Below are positions 1 to 8,157 of a stretch of DNA of 64,000 nucleotides, in pieces (the first letter of the stretch is position 1; every line of letters starts with the position of its first letter). The DNA is taken from assembly GCF_000428765.1 (NCBI RefSeq), contig NZ_AUAO01000001.1, forward strand, positions 124,001 to 188,000. Direction: 5' to 3'. Position numbers and translations under genes: made by a program. Source of the DNA: Brevundimonas aveniformis DSM 17977 (lineage in GTDB: Bacteria; Pseudomonadota; Alphaproteobacteria; Caulobacterales; Caulobacteraceae). The notes below the pieces were generated by a model. The model was not told the DNA's origin. It searched no databases and saw only the letters and a program-made list of their open reading frames with translations.

Positions 1-110
1 CTATCGCCGGAGAACGGTTCTCGGACCTGTTCTTCGCCAACGCGACCGACCAGGGCATCCGGGACTACATCAAGAGCCTCGTCGACGACCGGGCGATGGC
101 CGAGGCCTGA
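1..110 (+). CDS. C-terminal end of an unidentified protein (partial)
   Basis: The reading frame is open from the first bases and stops at TGA 108-110. It encodes about 35 residues ending in KSLVDDRAMAEA. The gene starts outside the window. The fragment is mixed acidic and hydrophobic, with no motif I recognise. It is followed by a 60-bp gap before pnuC and is probably a separate gene on the same strand. Confidence 0.5.
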   Translation, partial: IAGERFSDLFFANATDQGIRDYIKSLVDDRAMAEA

Positions 111-170
111 GTCTGGAGGGGCCTGAAATCGGGCCACTCACATCCGCTGCGATTCAGCTAGCCTAGCGGC

Positions 171-737
171 ATGACGATCCTCGAGCTGCTCGCCGCCGTC
201 ACGACGGTCGCCAGCGTGGCGCTGGCCACGCGTCGGCAGGTTGCGCTCTATCCCGTTGGGCTGCTGGCGACAGGGCTGTATTTCTTTGTGTTCCTGGATG
301 CGCGGCTATACTCCAGCGCGGCGCTCCAAGGCTATTTCACCGTGCTTCAGCTCTACGGTTGGTGGTTCTGGCTGCGCGGTGATCGCGGGGCCCGACCACA
401 GATCGGCAACTGGGCCTGGAGCAAGGTTGCGTTGCTCCTCATACCGGCGACCGTTGGCACGCTTGCCGTTTCCGCCCTGCTTGGCGTTTTCACCGACGCC
501 CAGTTGCCAATCGCCGACAGCAGCATCCTGACGCTGAGTGTTCTCGCCCAATTCCTGCTCGACAGGAAACAGATCAAGACCTGGCCGATCTGGATTGTCG
601 TCAACGTCCTGTCGATCGGGGTTTACGGCTCCAGCGGCCTATGGCTGACAATGGCGCTGTATCTCGCCCTGCTCGGCAACGCCTTCTATGGATGGTGGAC
701 CTGGAACCGTGCATTCAAGGCTCAGTCAACGGCATGA
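171..737 (+). CDS. pnuC: PnuC-type nicotinamide riboside transporter
   Basis: A 188-residue inner-membrane protein of the PnuC family, which takes up nicotinamide riboside by facilitated diffusion for NAD synthesis. The protein is almost entirely hydrophobic, with about seven predicted membrane segments and the tryptophan/tyrosine-rich stretches typical of the family (LYGWWFWLRG near residues 61-70 and GNAFYGWWTW near the C terminus). Its stop overlaps the start of nadR by an ATGA, so uptake and phosphorylation of the riboside are probably translated together. Length is normal for the family. Nicotinamide riboside as the substrate is inferred from the family and the nadR partner. Confidence 0.9.
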   Translation: MTILELLAAVTTVASVALATRRQVALYPVGLLATGLYFFVFLDARLYSSAALQGYFTVLQLYGWWFWLRGDRGARPQIGNWAWSKVALLLIPATVGTLAVSALLGVFTDAQLPIADSSILTLSVLAQFLLDRKQIKTWPIWIVVNVLSIGVYGSSGLWLTMALYLALLGNAFYGWWTWNRAFKAQSTA

Positions 738-1741
738 CGCTGGCACCGCAAAAGGGTCATGGCTTTGTCCTGGGCAAATTCATGCCACCGCATCAGGGGC
801 ATGTCGCCTTGTGCGAATTCGCCAGGGCTTATTGTGAAAACCTGACAATCCTCGTCTGTTCGCTGGAGGGCGATCCCATTCCAGGGCACCTTCGGTATGC
901 CTGGATGTCGCAGATGTTCCCGACCTGTCAGGTCAAATGGTGCACCGAAGACCTGCCCCAGCTTCCCGAAGATCATCCTGACTTCTGGGCGATCTGGTCG
1001 GACGTCGTCTCCCGCTACGCCGGCGAGGTTGGGTTCATCTTCACCGGCGAACCCTATGGGCGGAAGCTGGCCGAGGCCGTGAACGCAGTCTTTGTGCCGC
1101 TCGATCGAAACGGAGGCTGGAACCCTGTTTCTGCTACGGCCGTGCGGGCGAACCCCTTTGGTCATTGGGACGATATCCCCGGCATCGTTCGTCCATACTA
1201 TGTCGGCCGGGTTTGCATCGTCGGCCCGGAATCAACGGGCAAAACGCATCTGGCAAATGCTCTGGCCGCGTCGTTCAACACGATCTGCGTGCCCGAATAT
1301 GGGCGCCTGTACACAGAGACGTTCGGCCTGGATCTCGACGACCAGGACCTACTGCGGATTGCACATGGCCAGTGGGCGAGCGCAGCGGCGGCCAAGGTCC
1401 AGGCGAACCGCATCCAGATCGAGGATACCGATCCTGTCCTGACCGCCGTATGGGCCGAAATGCTACTTGGGAGCGTCCCGCCTCAGCTGACCCGCTTTTC
1501 CGAGCTGGCCGACCTGTATGTGTTGTGCGACGTCGACGTTCCCTGGGTGAATGATGGGACCCGCTACTTTCCTGGGGCACAAGACCGTCAACGCTTCGGC
1601 GACCTATGCGAACGCGCCCTCCGGTCCAGGCGGGCTCATTTCGTCGTCGCCAACGGGGGATGGGAGGAGCGGCAGCGCATCGCAGAAGCGGCCATACGGC
1701 AGACCTTTCCAGGCTTGGGACGAGGCAAGGGGACAAACTGA
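734..1741 (+). CDS. nadR: NadR: NMN adenylyltransferase / ribosylnicotinamide kinase
   Basis: A 335-residue bifunctional enzyme that phosphorylates nicotinamide riboside and adenylates the product to NAD. The N-terminal nucleotidyltransferase domain carries GKFMPPHQGH (residues 14-23) and SATAVR (about 132-138). The C-terminal kinase domain has a P-loop, GPESTGKT, at 164-171, followed by a VPEYGR motif. The helix-turn-helix found at the N terminus of E. coli NadR is absent, so this version is an enzyme only. I chose ATG 734 because it overlaps the pnuC stop (ATGA). An in-frame start at 641 would lie deep inside pnuC and add residues that do not belong to the family. Confidence 0.92.
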   Translation: MTLAPQKGHGFVLGKFMPPHQGHVALCEFARAYCENLTILVCSLEGDPIPGHLRYAWMSQMFPTCQVKWCTEDLPQLPEDHPDFWAIWSDVVSRYAGEVGFIFTGEPYGRKLAEAVNAVFVPLDRNGGWNPVSATAVRANPFGHWDDIPGIVRPYYVGRVCIVGPESTGKTHLANALAASFNTICVPEYGRLYTETFGLDLDDQDLLRIAHGQWASAAAAKVQANRIQIEDTDPVLTAVWAEMLLGSVPPQLTRFSELADLYVLCDVDVPWVNDGTRYFPGAQDRQRFGDLCERALRSRRAHFVVANGGWEERQRIAEAAIRQTFPGLGRGKGTN

Positions 1742-1761
1742 GGCTGCGCCCTTGAGCCTCA
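1739..1761. terminator. Hairpin made from the two stop codons of nadR and the lacI-type gene
   Basis: TGAGGCT (1739-1745) pairs perfectly with AGCCTCA (1755-1761) across a 9-base loop. The left arm begins with the nadR stop and the right arm contains the stop of the convergent regulator gene. No T-run follows, so it may be a weak or bidirectional terminator or simply a 3'-end stabiliser. Confidence 0.45.
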
Positions 1762-2829
1762 CCCTCTCGGCGGTGCCGAGGATTCCCGAATGACGAGGCT
1801 GGGCAGCACGTCCGGCTGATTGAGCTTGGTTGGGTCGATACCGCGTCGCGCCGCTGTCAGCTTCTCGGCCGCCATGCGTCCCATGTCACGAATCGGAAGC
1901 CGCACCGTCGTCAGATTGGGCCAGACACGCGACGCCATCGGCAGATCGTCGAAGCCGACGATCGACAGGTCTTTGGGAACATCCAGCCCGCGATTGCGCG
2001 CGGCCTGCATGACGCCGATCGCCATTTCGTCATTGCCCGCAAAGATCGCCGTCGGCGGCAGGTCCATGGCGAGCAGATCCTGTGCAGCCTCAACGCCGGA
2101 TTCAAACGTATAGGCCGCCCGCCGCAGATAGGCGGGGTCCAGCGTCAAGCCATGCTCGGCCAGGCCGTCGGCAAAGCCGGCTCCCCGCTCGTGCGACGAG
2201 CGGAAAGTGTCAGGGCCGGAAATGAAGGCAATGCGACGGTGGCCAAGCCCTGCCAGGTGCCGAGCAGCTTCTGCAGCTCCCAGGCGGTCATTGGTCACGA
2301 CCATCCGCTCGGGCTCATCCAACGAGACAGAGGCAATCCGCACATAGGGGCAGTCGGCCTCCCTCAGCAGCTCGACCACCCGCTCGTCCTCGGACACGGA
2401 CGGCGGCATCACAACGCCGGCCAGCTTCTGGCGCACGACGAACGCCTGCACGTTCGACAGGAAATTATCTGCCTGACGGTTGCAGGGATGAACCACCAAT
2501 TCCAGGCCGGAGCCCCGCACCCCGTCCAGAATGCCCTGCTGCATATTCACGACATAGTTCGGGCTGGGGTTGTCGTAGATCATCCCCACCAGGAACGACC
2601 GCCGGAACGCCAGACCGCGCGCCTGTGGGTCGGGGGTGAACCCCAGCTCAGCGATGACCGCCTCGACCCGCTCTCGCGTCTCGCCTCGTACTGACGGCGA
2701 ATCATTGATCACCCGCGAGACGGTCTTTTTGGAGACTTCGGCAATGCGGGCGATGTCGTTGATCGTTACCCTACGCCCCGAGGGGCGAGGGTCGTCATCC
2801 CGCGAGCCTGAATCACTATCGTCTGACAT
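1759..2829 (-). CDS. LacI-family transcriptional regulator
   Basis: A 356-residue repressor-type protein. After an acidic, Asp/Ser-rich N terminus of about 20 residues comes the LacI helix-turn-helix and hinge helix (VTINDIARIAEVSKKTVSRV). A periplasmic-binding-protein-like effector domain follows (SFLVGMIYDN, AIFAGNDEMAIGVM, LSIVGFDDLP). It lies upstream of a pectate-lyase-like gene and near a TRAP operon, so the effector is probably a pectin-derived sugar acid (inference). A 14-bp sequence shared with the pectate lyase/hydratase intergenic region overlaps its own start codon, which suggests autoregulation. Confidence 0.93.
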   Translation of the reverse strand: MSDDSDSGSRDDDPRPSGRRVTINDIARIAEVSKKTVSRVINDSPSVRGETRERVEAVIAELGFTPDPQARGLAFRRSFLVGMIYDNPSPNYVVNMQQGILDGVRGSGLELVVHPCNRQADNFLSNVQAFVVRQKLAGVVMPPSVSEDERVVELLREADCPYVRIASVSLDEPERMVVTNDRLGAAEAARHLAGLGHRRIAFISGPDTFRSSHERGAGFADGLAEHGLTLDPAYLRRAAYTFESGVEAAQDLLAMDLPPTAIFAGNDEMAIGVMQAARNRGLDVPKDLSIVGFDDLPMASRVWPNLTTVRLPIRDMGRMAAEKLTAARRGIDPTKLNQPDVLPSLVIRESSAPPRG

Positions 2830-2837
2830 CGGTTTCC
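2824..2837. promoter_or_regulatory. Candidate LacI-family operator at the regulator's own start
   Basis: TGACATCGGTTTCC differs by one base from the sequence at 4408-4421. It has the CCGG/TCGG-centred half-site pattern of LacI-family operators. It overlaps the initiation codon of the lacI-type gene, where binding would give autorepression. The rest of the 143-bp gap to 2973 shows nothing clear. Confidence 0.4.
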
Positions 2838-2972
2838 GAAGCGGTTCTAAAGCAAGTTTCCGGGCGGCGGAATCGTTGGATTCTACAATCCTGAACGGAC
2901 AGTCCCAAGCCGATTGGAACCCGACGGTCCTGCTTCAGACCGACGACACCGATCTTGCCTGCCCCGAAGGGG

Positions 2973-4328
2973 TCAGGTTCCGCGTCGACGTGCCGGCCGA
3001 TCCAGGGCTTCCGGCGTCAGCGGCGTCATAAAGCGCAGATCCCACTGGCTTTCGTCAAAGGCACGACGGGTCGGCTCGGCCTGGGCCGGATAGCCGCCCA
3101 CCTGCTCCTGTCGGTCGATGATCTCACCGCGCCCTTCGGCGACCTCGGCCACCAGCAGAACGTCTCGCTGGTCGCGGTCCCAGGACCGCGCGCCGACGCC
3201 GGACAGAACCCGCACCTGCACCTGGCTGGAAGGCCAGGGCTCAAGCCCCTCCCACCAGACCGGCGGACGCTGTTCCTCGATGATGCGTGCACCTGTCGTC
3301 GTGTAGCTCCCGAGCATCCGCAACGGATCACCGCGCGAATCCACTGCCACATTGTCGCGACCATAGTACCGAAGGTCCCCGGCCCCGCCGATCATCAGAA
3401 ATGCCAGCCGATCGACCGGTGTGGACGGTCCAGCGATCAGCACATTGCCGACCGCGCTCATCAGTCCGTCCTGAAACGCATGGTCCCCCCACTCTTCGGG
3501 CGCGAGGTTGTAATGGATGGCGCGCGGTCCCGGATTGTAGATCAGATTGTTGACGATGACCCCGTGAACGCCCCCCTTGAACAGCGGGTTACGCTCATAG
3601 TTGTGGGCATACAGATTGCCGATAATCAGCAGGCCTGTGACATTGTCGTGGATGAGCGATCCCTTCGAATGCTCCCCCTTGGAGTGGCTCGAATAGGCGA
3701 GGCTCTCGGCGATGATATTGTTCGAGAAGGTGATGTTGTGGCTGGTTCCCGCACGCCATTCCTCGGGCGTTGATCCGGTGAAACGTGGGCCCGAGGCGGA
3801 CAGGTTCTCGTCCGTCCCCCAGGTCAGCGAGCAATGGTCGACGATGACATTGTAGGCCGCCTGGGTCGAGATCGAATCCTCGTCCCAGCCGCTCATCCAG
3901 CCCTGGCCGGCATCGCCTGGCCGAATCCGGATGTGCTGGACGATCACGTCGTGGGTCGAAATATCCATGCCCCCGCGGATGAAGGTGATCCCTGGCGACG
4001 GTGCCGTCTGGCCCGCGATCGTGACGAAGGGCTCGGTGATCCGCAGGGTCTGCCGTTCCAGGTCGATGACCCCGCCGACCTCGAAGACGATGATACGCGG
4101 GCCGGATGCATTCAGGGCCTCTCGAAAGGAGCCGGGACCATCGTTGTCCAGATTGGTGACACGGATGATCCGGCCGCCACGGCCACCGGGTGTCGATGCA
4201 GCCCAGCCCTGGGCTCCAGGGAAGGCCGGAAGACTGGCCTCATCACCGGTCGACTGGGCCGTCGCTGGTGCCAGAGGCACGACCAGCATCAGGATGGACA
4301 TGAGCATCAGACGGACGACGCGAGACAT
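2973..4328 (-). CDS. Secreted pectate-lyase-like parallel beta-helix protein
   Basis: A protein of about 451 residues starting MSRVVRLMLMSI, with a clear Sec signal peptide ending near APATAQ. The mature part reads as a right-handed beta-helix polysaccharide lyase: FPGAQGWA near the start, VTIAGQTAP, DVIVQHIRIRPGD and NVIVDHCSLTWGTDE are the family's usual landmarks. It probably cleaves polygalacturonate or a related uronan in the periplasm or outside the cell. ATG 4328 is preferred over an upstream in-frame start at 4379 because the signal peptide begins there. It is divergent from the hydratase/TRAP operon and shares its promoter region. The exact substrate is not readable from sequence. 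Confidence 0.8.
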   Translation of the reverse strand: MSRVVRLMLMSILMLVVPLAPATAQSTGDEASLPAFPGAQGWAASTPGGRGGRIIRVTNLDNDGPGSFREALNASGPRIIVFEVGGVIDLERQTLRITEPFVTIAGQTAPSPGITFIRGGMDISTHDVIVQHIRIRPGDAGQGWMSGWDEDSISTQAAYNVIVDHCSLTWGTDENLSASGPRFTGSTPEEWRAGTSHNITFSNNIIAESLAYSSHSKGEHSKGSLIHDNVTGLLIIGNLYAHNYERNPLFKGGVHGVIVNNLIYNPGPRAIHYNLAPEEWGDHAFQDGLMSAVGNVLIAGPSTPVDRLAFLMIGGAGDLRYYGRDNVAVDSRGDPLRMLGSYTTTGARIIEEQRPPVWWEGLEPWPSSQVQVRVLSGVGARSWDRDQRDVLLVAEVAEGRGEIIDRQEQVGGYPAQAEPTRRAFDESQWDLRFMTPLTPEALDRPARRRGT

Positions 4329-4407
4329 GGCTTGGACTCCCAAAAGCCGACGGTTTGACCGCCGATCATGGACGACCACACCTCCGCGGTCGCTCCTGAA
4401 ATGAAAT

Positions 4408-4421
4408 TGACACCGGTTTCC
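4408..4421. promoter_or_regulatory. Candidate LacI-family operator between pectate lyase and TRAP operon
   Basis: TGACACCGGTTTCC centres on the palindromic ACCGGT and resembles the general LacI-family pattern TGAAACCGGTTTCA. It lies in the 194-bp divergent gap between the lyase and the hydratase gene. A near copy occurs at the regulator's own start (2824-2837). Confidence 0.45.
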
Positions 4422-4522
4422 TTCCGACGCAATGTCCCTCGAAATCGGACGTCGAACGGCTCAGAATTCGGCGACGATTCAGGGCATGTCCCTGTTCGGA
4501 AACGCAAAAACAGGCGACAGGC

Positions 4523-5353
4523 GTGACCACGGCCACGGCATCCTTGGAAAATGTGCAGGACCAAGCACAAATTGCGCGCCACTTCACGGAGGCGCGACGT
4601 CAGGCGCGCGCGCTACCGGCCTATCCCGGGCCTGTCCCCTCGTCTCTTGAGGACGCCTATCGCATCCAGGAGGCGGCCATCGTCCTCTGGCCGGACCGGC
4701 TTGCCGGGTGGAAGCTCGGACGCATTCCCGATGCCTGGGTCAACCGGCTGAATGCCGGCCGGCTGGCGGGTCCGATCTTCGTAGGCCAGGTGCTCAACTC
4801 AGTCGAGGGCCGGACCGTCGACTTCCCGGTGTTCGAGGGAGGGTTCGCCGCGGTGGAAGCCGAGTTCGTCCTCAGGATCGGCACGGACCAGCCCGAGGGG
4901 AGATCCGCCTGGTCACTTGAGGACGCGGCCATGCTCGTTGACGCGGCCTTTGTCGGTGTCGAACCCGCCGGCAGCCCCTTGGCCACGATCAATGAGCTGG
5001 GGCCGTGCGTCGTCGTGTCCGACTTCGGCAACAACGCCGGACTGATCCTCGGGCCCGAGATTGCTGACTGGCGCAGCCGGCTCGACGACCTCACCTGCGA
5101 AACCTGGATAGAGGGCGATCTTGTTGGTCGGGGCGGCGCGCGGAGCATTCCGAACGGCCCCGTCGATTCTCTGCGCGTGCTGCTAGAAATCTGTGAGCAG
5201 CGCGGTCGACACCTCAAGGCCGGTGATCTTGTCTCAACCGGAGCTGCGACAGGCATCCACGACATTGTCGCCGGTCAGTCGTCTCGCGTCGTTTTCGACG
5301 GCGTCGGCGAAATCCTGTGCCGCGCTGTGCCTCGCCAAGCGGAGATCACCTGA
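4523..5353 (+). CDS. 2-keto-4-pentenoate hydratase / fumarylacetoacetase-fold protein
   Basis: A 276-residue soluble enzyme similar to the MhpD-type hydratases. The metal-binding EAEFVLRIG sequence (about residues 112-120) and the C-terminal GDLVSTGAATGIHDI stretch match that fold, which acts on 2-keto acids with Mg2+ or Mn2+. Here it leads a TRAP operon and overlaps dctP, so it probably processes the imported acid or a breakdown product of it (inference). The start is GTG 4523. Residue 276 is the last before TGA 5351-5353, which overlaps the dctP ATG. Ordinary aromatic catabolism is a less likely alternative role, since no other meta-cleavage gene is nearby. Confidence 0.75.
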   Translation: MTTATASLENVQDQAQIARHFTEARRQARALPAYPGPVPSSLEDAYRIQEAAIVLWPDRLAGWKLGRIPDAWVNRLNAGRLAGPIFVGQVLNSVEGRTVDFPVFEGGFAAVEAEFVLRIGTDQPEGRSAWSLEDAAMLVDAAFVGVEPAGSPLATINELGPCVVVSDFGNNAGLILGPEIADWRSRLDDLTCETWIEGDLVGRGGARSIPNGPVDSLRVLLEICEQRGRHLKAGDLVSTGAATGIHDIVAGQSSRVVFDGVGEILCRAVPRQAEIT

Positions 5354-6336
5354 TGCTCACCCGTCGTACACTGGGCGTCGCGGGCCTCGCCTCCCTGGCT
5401 ATCGGATGCACACCCCGCGCTCACTCCGGTCCGCGCGTCTTTACCGCTGCCGATGTCCATCCCGACGGGCACCCCGTCGTCGATGCCGTCCGCTGGATGA
5501 GTGACGAACTCAACCGTCGGACCGAAGGGCGCCTGTCCCTCAACATCTATCCGTCCGGCCAACTCGGGGCTGAAGACGATTCCATCGGCCTGGCCCGATT
5601 TCAGGCCGTCGACATGTGCCGCGTGGCCGTAGCCGCTCTGAACAATGCGTTTCCCGAAACCCGCCTGTGGGCCCTGCCCTATGTGTTTCGCTCGGTCGAG
5701 CACATGCGCGCGACGGTGGACGGTGACATCGGCCACGCATTGCTGAACGTTTTTGCGGGTCGGGGTCTGGTCGGGCTGGCCTACTACGATGCCGCGCCCC
5801 GCTGTCTGTACAATGTGCGCCATCCCGTCATGGAGCCTGGTCAGCTGCGCGGCCTCAAGATTCGCGCGCCCAACTCGGACATCTTCCTTGAGATGTTGGC
5901 CGCAATGGGGGCCAATCCGACGCCTTTGTCCTTCGGCGGCGTGTTCTCTGCGCTCCAGACCCACCTGATCGACGGCGCGGAGAACAACTGGCCCAGCTAT
6001 CAGTCCAGCCGTCAGTACGAGGTCGCGAAATTCTGGTCCGATAGCCAGCATTGTTTCTCGCCCGATGCCCTGTTGATGTCCAAGGACACCTTTGACGCCC
6101 TGTCAGCGGCCGATCAGGAGTTGCTCCGGGACGTGGCCCAGCAGTCCGTCGCGGTTCAACGCAGGCTCTGGGACGAGCGATCAGCGACAGCCCAGGCTGA
6201 GGTGGTCGCCGCCGGGGTCGAGATCGCCCAGGTGGATCGCCCTGCCTTCGAAGCCAGTGTCCAGCCGCTTCTCGAACGGTACCTTCGCGATCCGGTCCTG
6301 CGCGGCCTGTATGAGCGCGTTCAGGCGCTGGCGTGA
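5353..6336 (+). CDS. dctP: TRAP transporter substrate-binding protein (DctP)
   Basis: A 327-residue extracytoplasmic solute receptor. It begins MLTRRTLGVAGLASLAIGC, a twin-arginine-like signal ending in a lipobox (LAIGC), so it is probably an anchored lipoprotein. The DctP hallmarks include IYPSGQLGAEDD, LRGLKIRAPNS and the conserved arginine of that last segment, which binds the ligand carboxylate. The start is fixed by TGATG overlap with the hydratase gene. An in-frame start at 5317 lies inside that gene and precedes the signal peptide. The ligand is a carboxylic acid by family; a uronate is suggested by the neighbouring lyase. Confidence 0.9.
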   Translation: MLTRRTLGVAGLASLAIGCTPRAHSGPRVFTAADVHPDGHPVVDAVRWMSDELNRRTEGRLSLNIYPSGQLGAEDDSIGLARFQAVDMCRVAVAALNNAFPETRLWALPYVFRSVEHMRATVDGDIGHALLNVFAGRGLVGLAYYDAAPRCLYNVRHPVMEPGQLRGLKIRAPNSDIFLEMLAAMGANPTPLSFGGVFSALQTHLIDGAENNWPSYQSSRQYEVAKFWSDSQHCFSPDALLMSKDTFDALSAADQELLRDVAQQSVAVQRRLWDERSATAQAEVVAAGVEIAQVDRPAFEASVQPLLERYLRDPVLRGLYERVQALA

Positions 6337-6350
6337 CGGGAGAACCAACG

Positions 6351-6857
6351 ATGTCGTCGACGCCTCGCCCCCTAAATCGTTTCCTCGACCCGATCGCAAA
6401 GGGGGCCATCGCCATCGCCGGCCTGGCCCTCGTCGTCATGGTCCTGGCCCAGGCCTGGCAAGTCTTTGCCCGCTACGTCCTGAATGCCAGCCCGGGTTGG
6501 ACCGAACCGGTCGCCTTGCTGCTGATGAGTGTCGCCGTCATGCTCGGGGCAGCTGTCGCGGTGCGTCGAGAAAGTCATTTCGCCTTCTCCGGCCTCATTC
6601 ATGCGGCACCGCGCGGCGTGCAGGCCCTGCTCAAGACCCTGTCTCGTCTGATCATCCTGCTGTCGGGAATCGGCCTGGCCGTCCTCGGCGGACAGTTGAC
6701 GCTCGATGACTGGTCGTACCCGCTGGCAGGGGCCGGCATTCCGGCCGGCCTGCGGTTTCTGGCGCTGTCCATCGGCGGTGTCCTGATTGCCGTGTTCGCG
6801 CTGGAGCGTCTGCTCACCGGCGATTTCGTGGTGACCACCCCGTCCGAGGAGGCCTGA
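6351..6857 (+). CDS. dctQ: TRAP transporter small permease (DctQ)
   Basis: A 168-residue membrane protein with four predicted helices and the family signature around WQVFARYVLNASPGWTEP. It forms the small membrane subunit that partners DctM. ATG 6351 has GGGAGA about 8 bases upstream. A GTG at 6333 would overlap the dctP stop but is less well placed. The gene lies between dctP and dctM with short gaps. Confidence 0.88.
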   Translation: MSSTPRPLNRFLDPIAKGAIAIAGLALVVMVLAQAWQVFARYVLNASPGWTEPVALLLMSVAVMLGAAVAVRRESHFAFSGLIHAAPRGVQALLKTLSRLIILLSGIGLAVLGGQLTLDDWSYPLAGAGIPAGLRFLALSIGGVLIAVFALERLLTGDFVVTTPSEEA

Positions 6858-6860
6858 ACC

Positions 6861-8141
6861 ATGGAATTGATCATTCTGTTCGGTGTGCTGTTCGTCGCCT
6901 TGGCCCTCGGCGTGCCCGTGGCCTTCTGTCTGTTGACCGCCACCGTGGCGACAGCGCTGTATCTCGGCACCCCCATGATCGCCATTGCCCAGCAAATGGG
7001 CTCGGACATCACCTCGGTCGCGCTCCTGGCCATTCCGCTGTTCATCTTCACCGGCGAGTTGATGATGAAGGGCGGGCTGTCGGATCGCATGATTGCCCTG
7101 GCCTCCAGCCTGTTCGGCCATATCCGGGGTGGCCTGGGCCAGGTGACCGTGGGGGCCTCGACCCTGTTCGGCGGCGTCTCTGGTTCGGCCATCGCGGATG
7201 TGTCTGCCGTCGGCGGCACCATGATCCCGCAGATGGTCAAGCGCGGCTATCACGCCGACTACGCGGTCAATGTGACGATCTCGGCGGCTCTGGTGGCCCT
7301 GTTGGTGCCGCCCTCGCACAATATGATCCTGTATTCGGCCTCGGCCGGCGGCGGCGTTTCAATCTCGGATCTGTTTGCCGCCGGCGTGATCCCGGCGCTC
7401 CTGCTCGCCATCACCCTGATGATCACCGCCTATCTGGTGGCCCGCAAGCGCGGCTACGCCGCCGACGCCTTCCCCGGCCTCGGCGTCGTGCTGAGCCGGC
7501 TGATCGCCGCCATCCCCGGCCTGTTGCTGGTGGTCATTATTTTCGTCGGCATCCGCATGGGCGTCTTTACGGCGGTCGAGAGCGCCTCGATTGCCGTCGT
7601 CTATGCCGCCGTCATTACCGGTCTGGTCTATCGTCACCTGTCGTGGACAGCCTTTACCGAAGCCTGTGCCGCCGCCGCGCGCACGTCCGGGGCTGTCCTC
7701 TTCATCATCGGGACTGCCGGGGCTTTCGGCTGGCTGATGGCCTATCTTCAGGTTCCGGCCATGCTGGTGGATCTGCTTCAGGGCCTTACGGATCAGCCCG
7801 TTGTCATTCTGCTGCTCGTCATTGCCATGCTGCTGATGCTGGGCACCTTCATGGACATGGCTCCCCTGATCATCATCTGCACGCCGATCTTCCTGCCGGT
7901 CGTGCGCGCCTTTGGCGTTGATCCGGTGCACTTCGGGGTCATTCTGCTGCTGGCGTGCGGCATCGGCCTGATCACACCGCCGGTCGGCTCGGTCCTGTTC
8001 GTCGGCAGTGCCATCGGTCGCATCCCAATGACCCAGGCCCTGCGCACGATCTGGCCCTTCTACCTGGCCTGCGCGGCGGTGCTGTTGCTGGTCGCCTTCG
8101 TTCCGGCCCTGTCGCTCTGGCTCCCAACGCTGATGCGTTGA
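6861..8141 (+). CDS. dctM: TRAP transporter large permease (DctM)
   Basis: A 426-residue polytopic membrane protein of the DctM family, the ion-driven channel subunit of the TRAP system. Typical segments are IPLFIFTGELMMKGGLSDR, GGVSGSAIADVSAVGG, VPPSHNMILYS and PIFLPVVRAFGVDPVHFGV. Length is normal for the family. It starts 3 bases after the dctQ stop and ends the operon at a stop-codon hairpin. Confidence 0.93.
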   Translation: MELIILFGVLFVALALGVPVAFCLLTATVATALYLGTPMIAIAQQMGSDITSVALLAIPLFIFTGELMMKGGLSDRMIALASSLFGHIRGGLGQVTVGASTLFGGVSGSAIADVSAVGGTMIPQMVKRGYHADYAVNVTISAALVALLVPPSHNMILYSASAGGGVSISDLFAAGVIPALLLAITLMITAYLVARKRGYAADAFPGLGVVLSRLIAAIPGLLLVVIIFVGIRMGVFTAVESASIAVVYAAVITGLVYRHLSWTAFTEACAAAARTSGAVLFIIGTAGAFGWLMAYLQVPAMLVDLLQGLTDQPVVILLLVIAMLLMLGTFMDMAPLIIICTPIFLPVVRAFGVDPVHFGVILLLACGIGLITPPVGSVLFVGSAIGRIPMTQALRTIWPFYLACAAVLLLVAFVPALSLWLPTLMR

Positions 8142-8157
8142 GGCGGTTCGCGCCTCA
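8139..8157. terminator. Hairpin made from the two stop codons of dctM and hemN
   Basis: TGAGGCG (8139-8145), loop GTTCG, CGCCTCA (8151-8157): a perfect 7-bp stem. The left arm starts with the dctM stop and the right arm ends with the reverse complement of the hemN stop. No T-run follows. The arrangement is the same as at 1739-1761. Confidence 0.5.

Noticed and set aside
6372..7319. Long minus-strand open frame opposite dctQ and dctM
   Set aside because: Gln/Gly/Asp/Arg-rich, low-complexity composition of a shadow of membrane-protein genes; no start signals.
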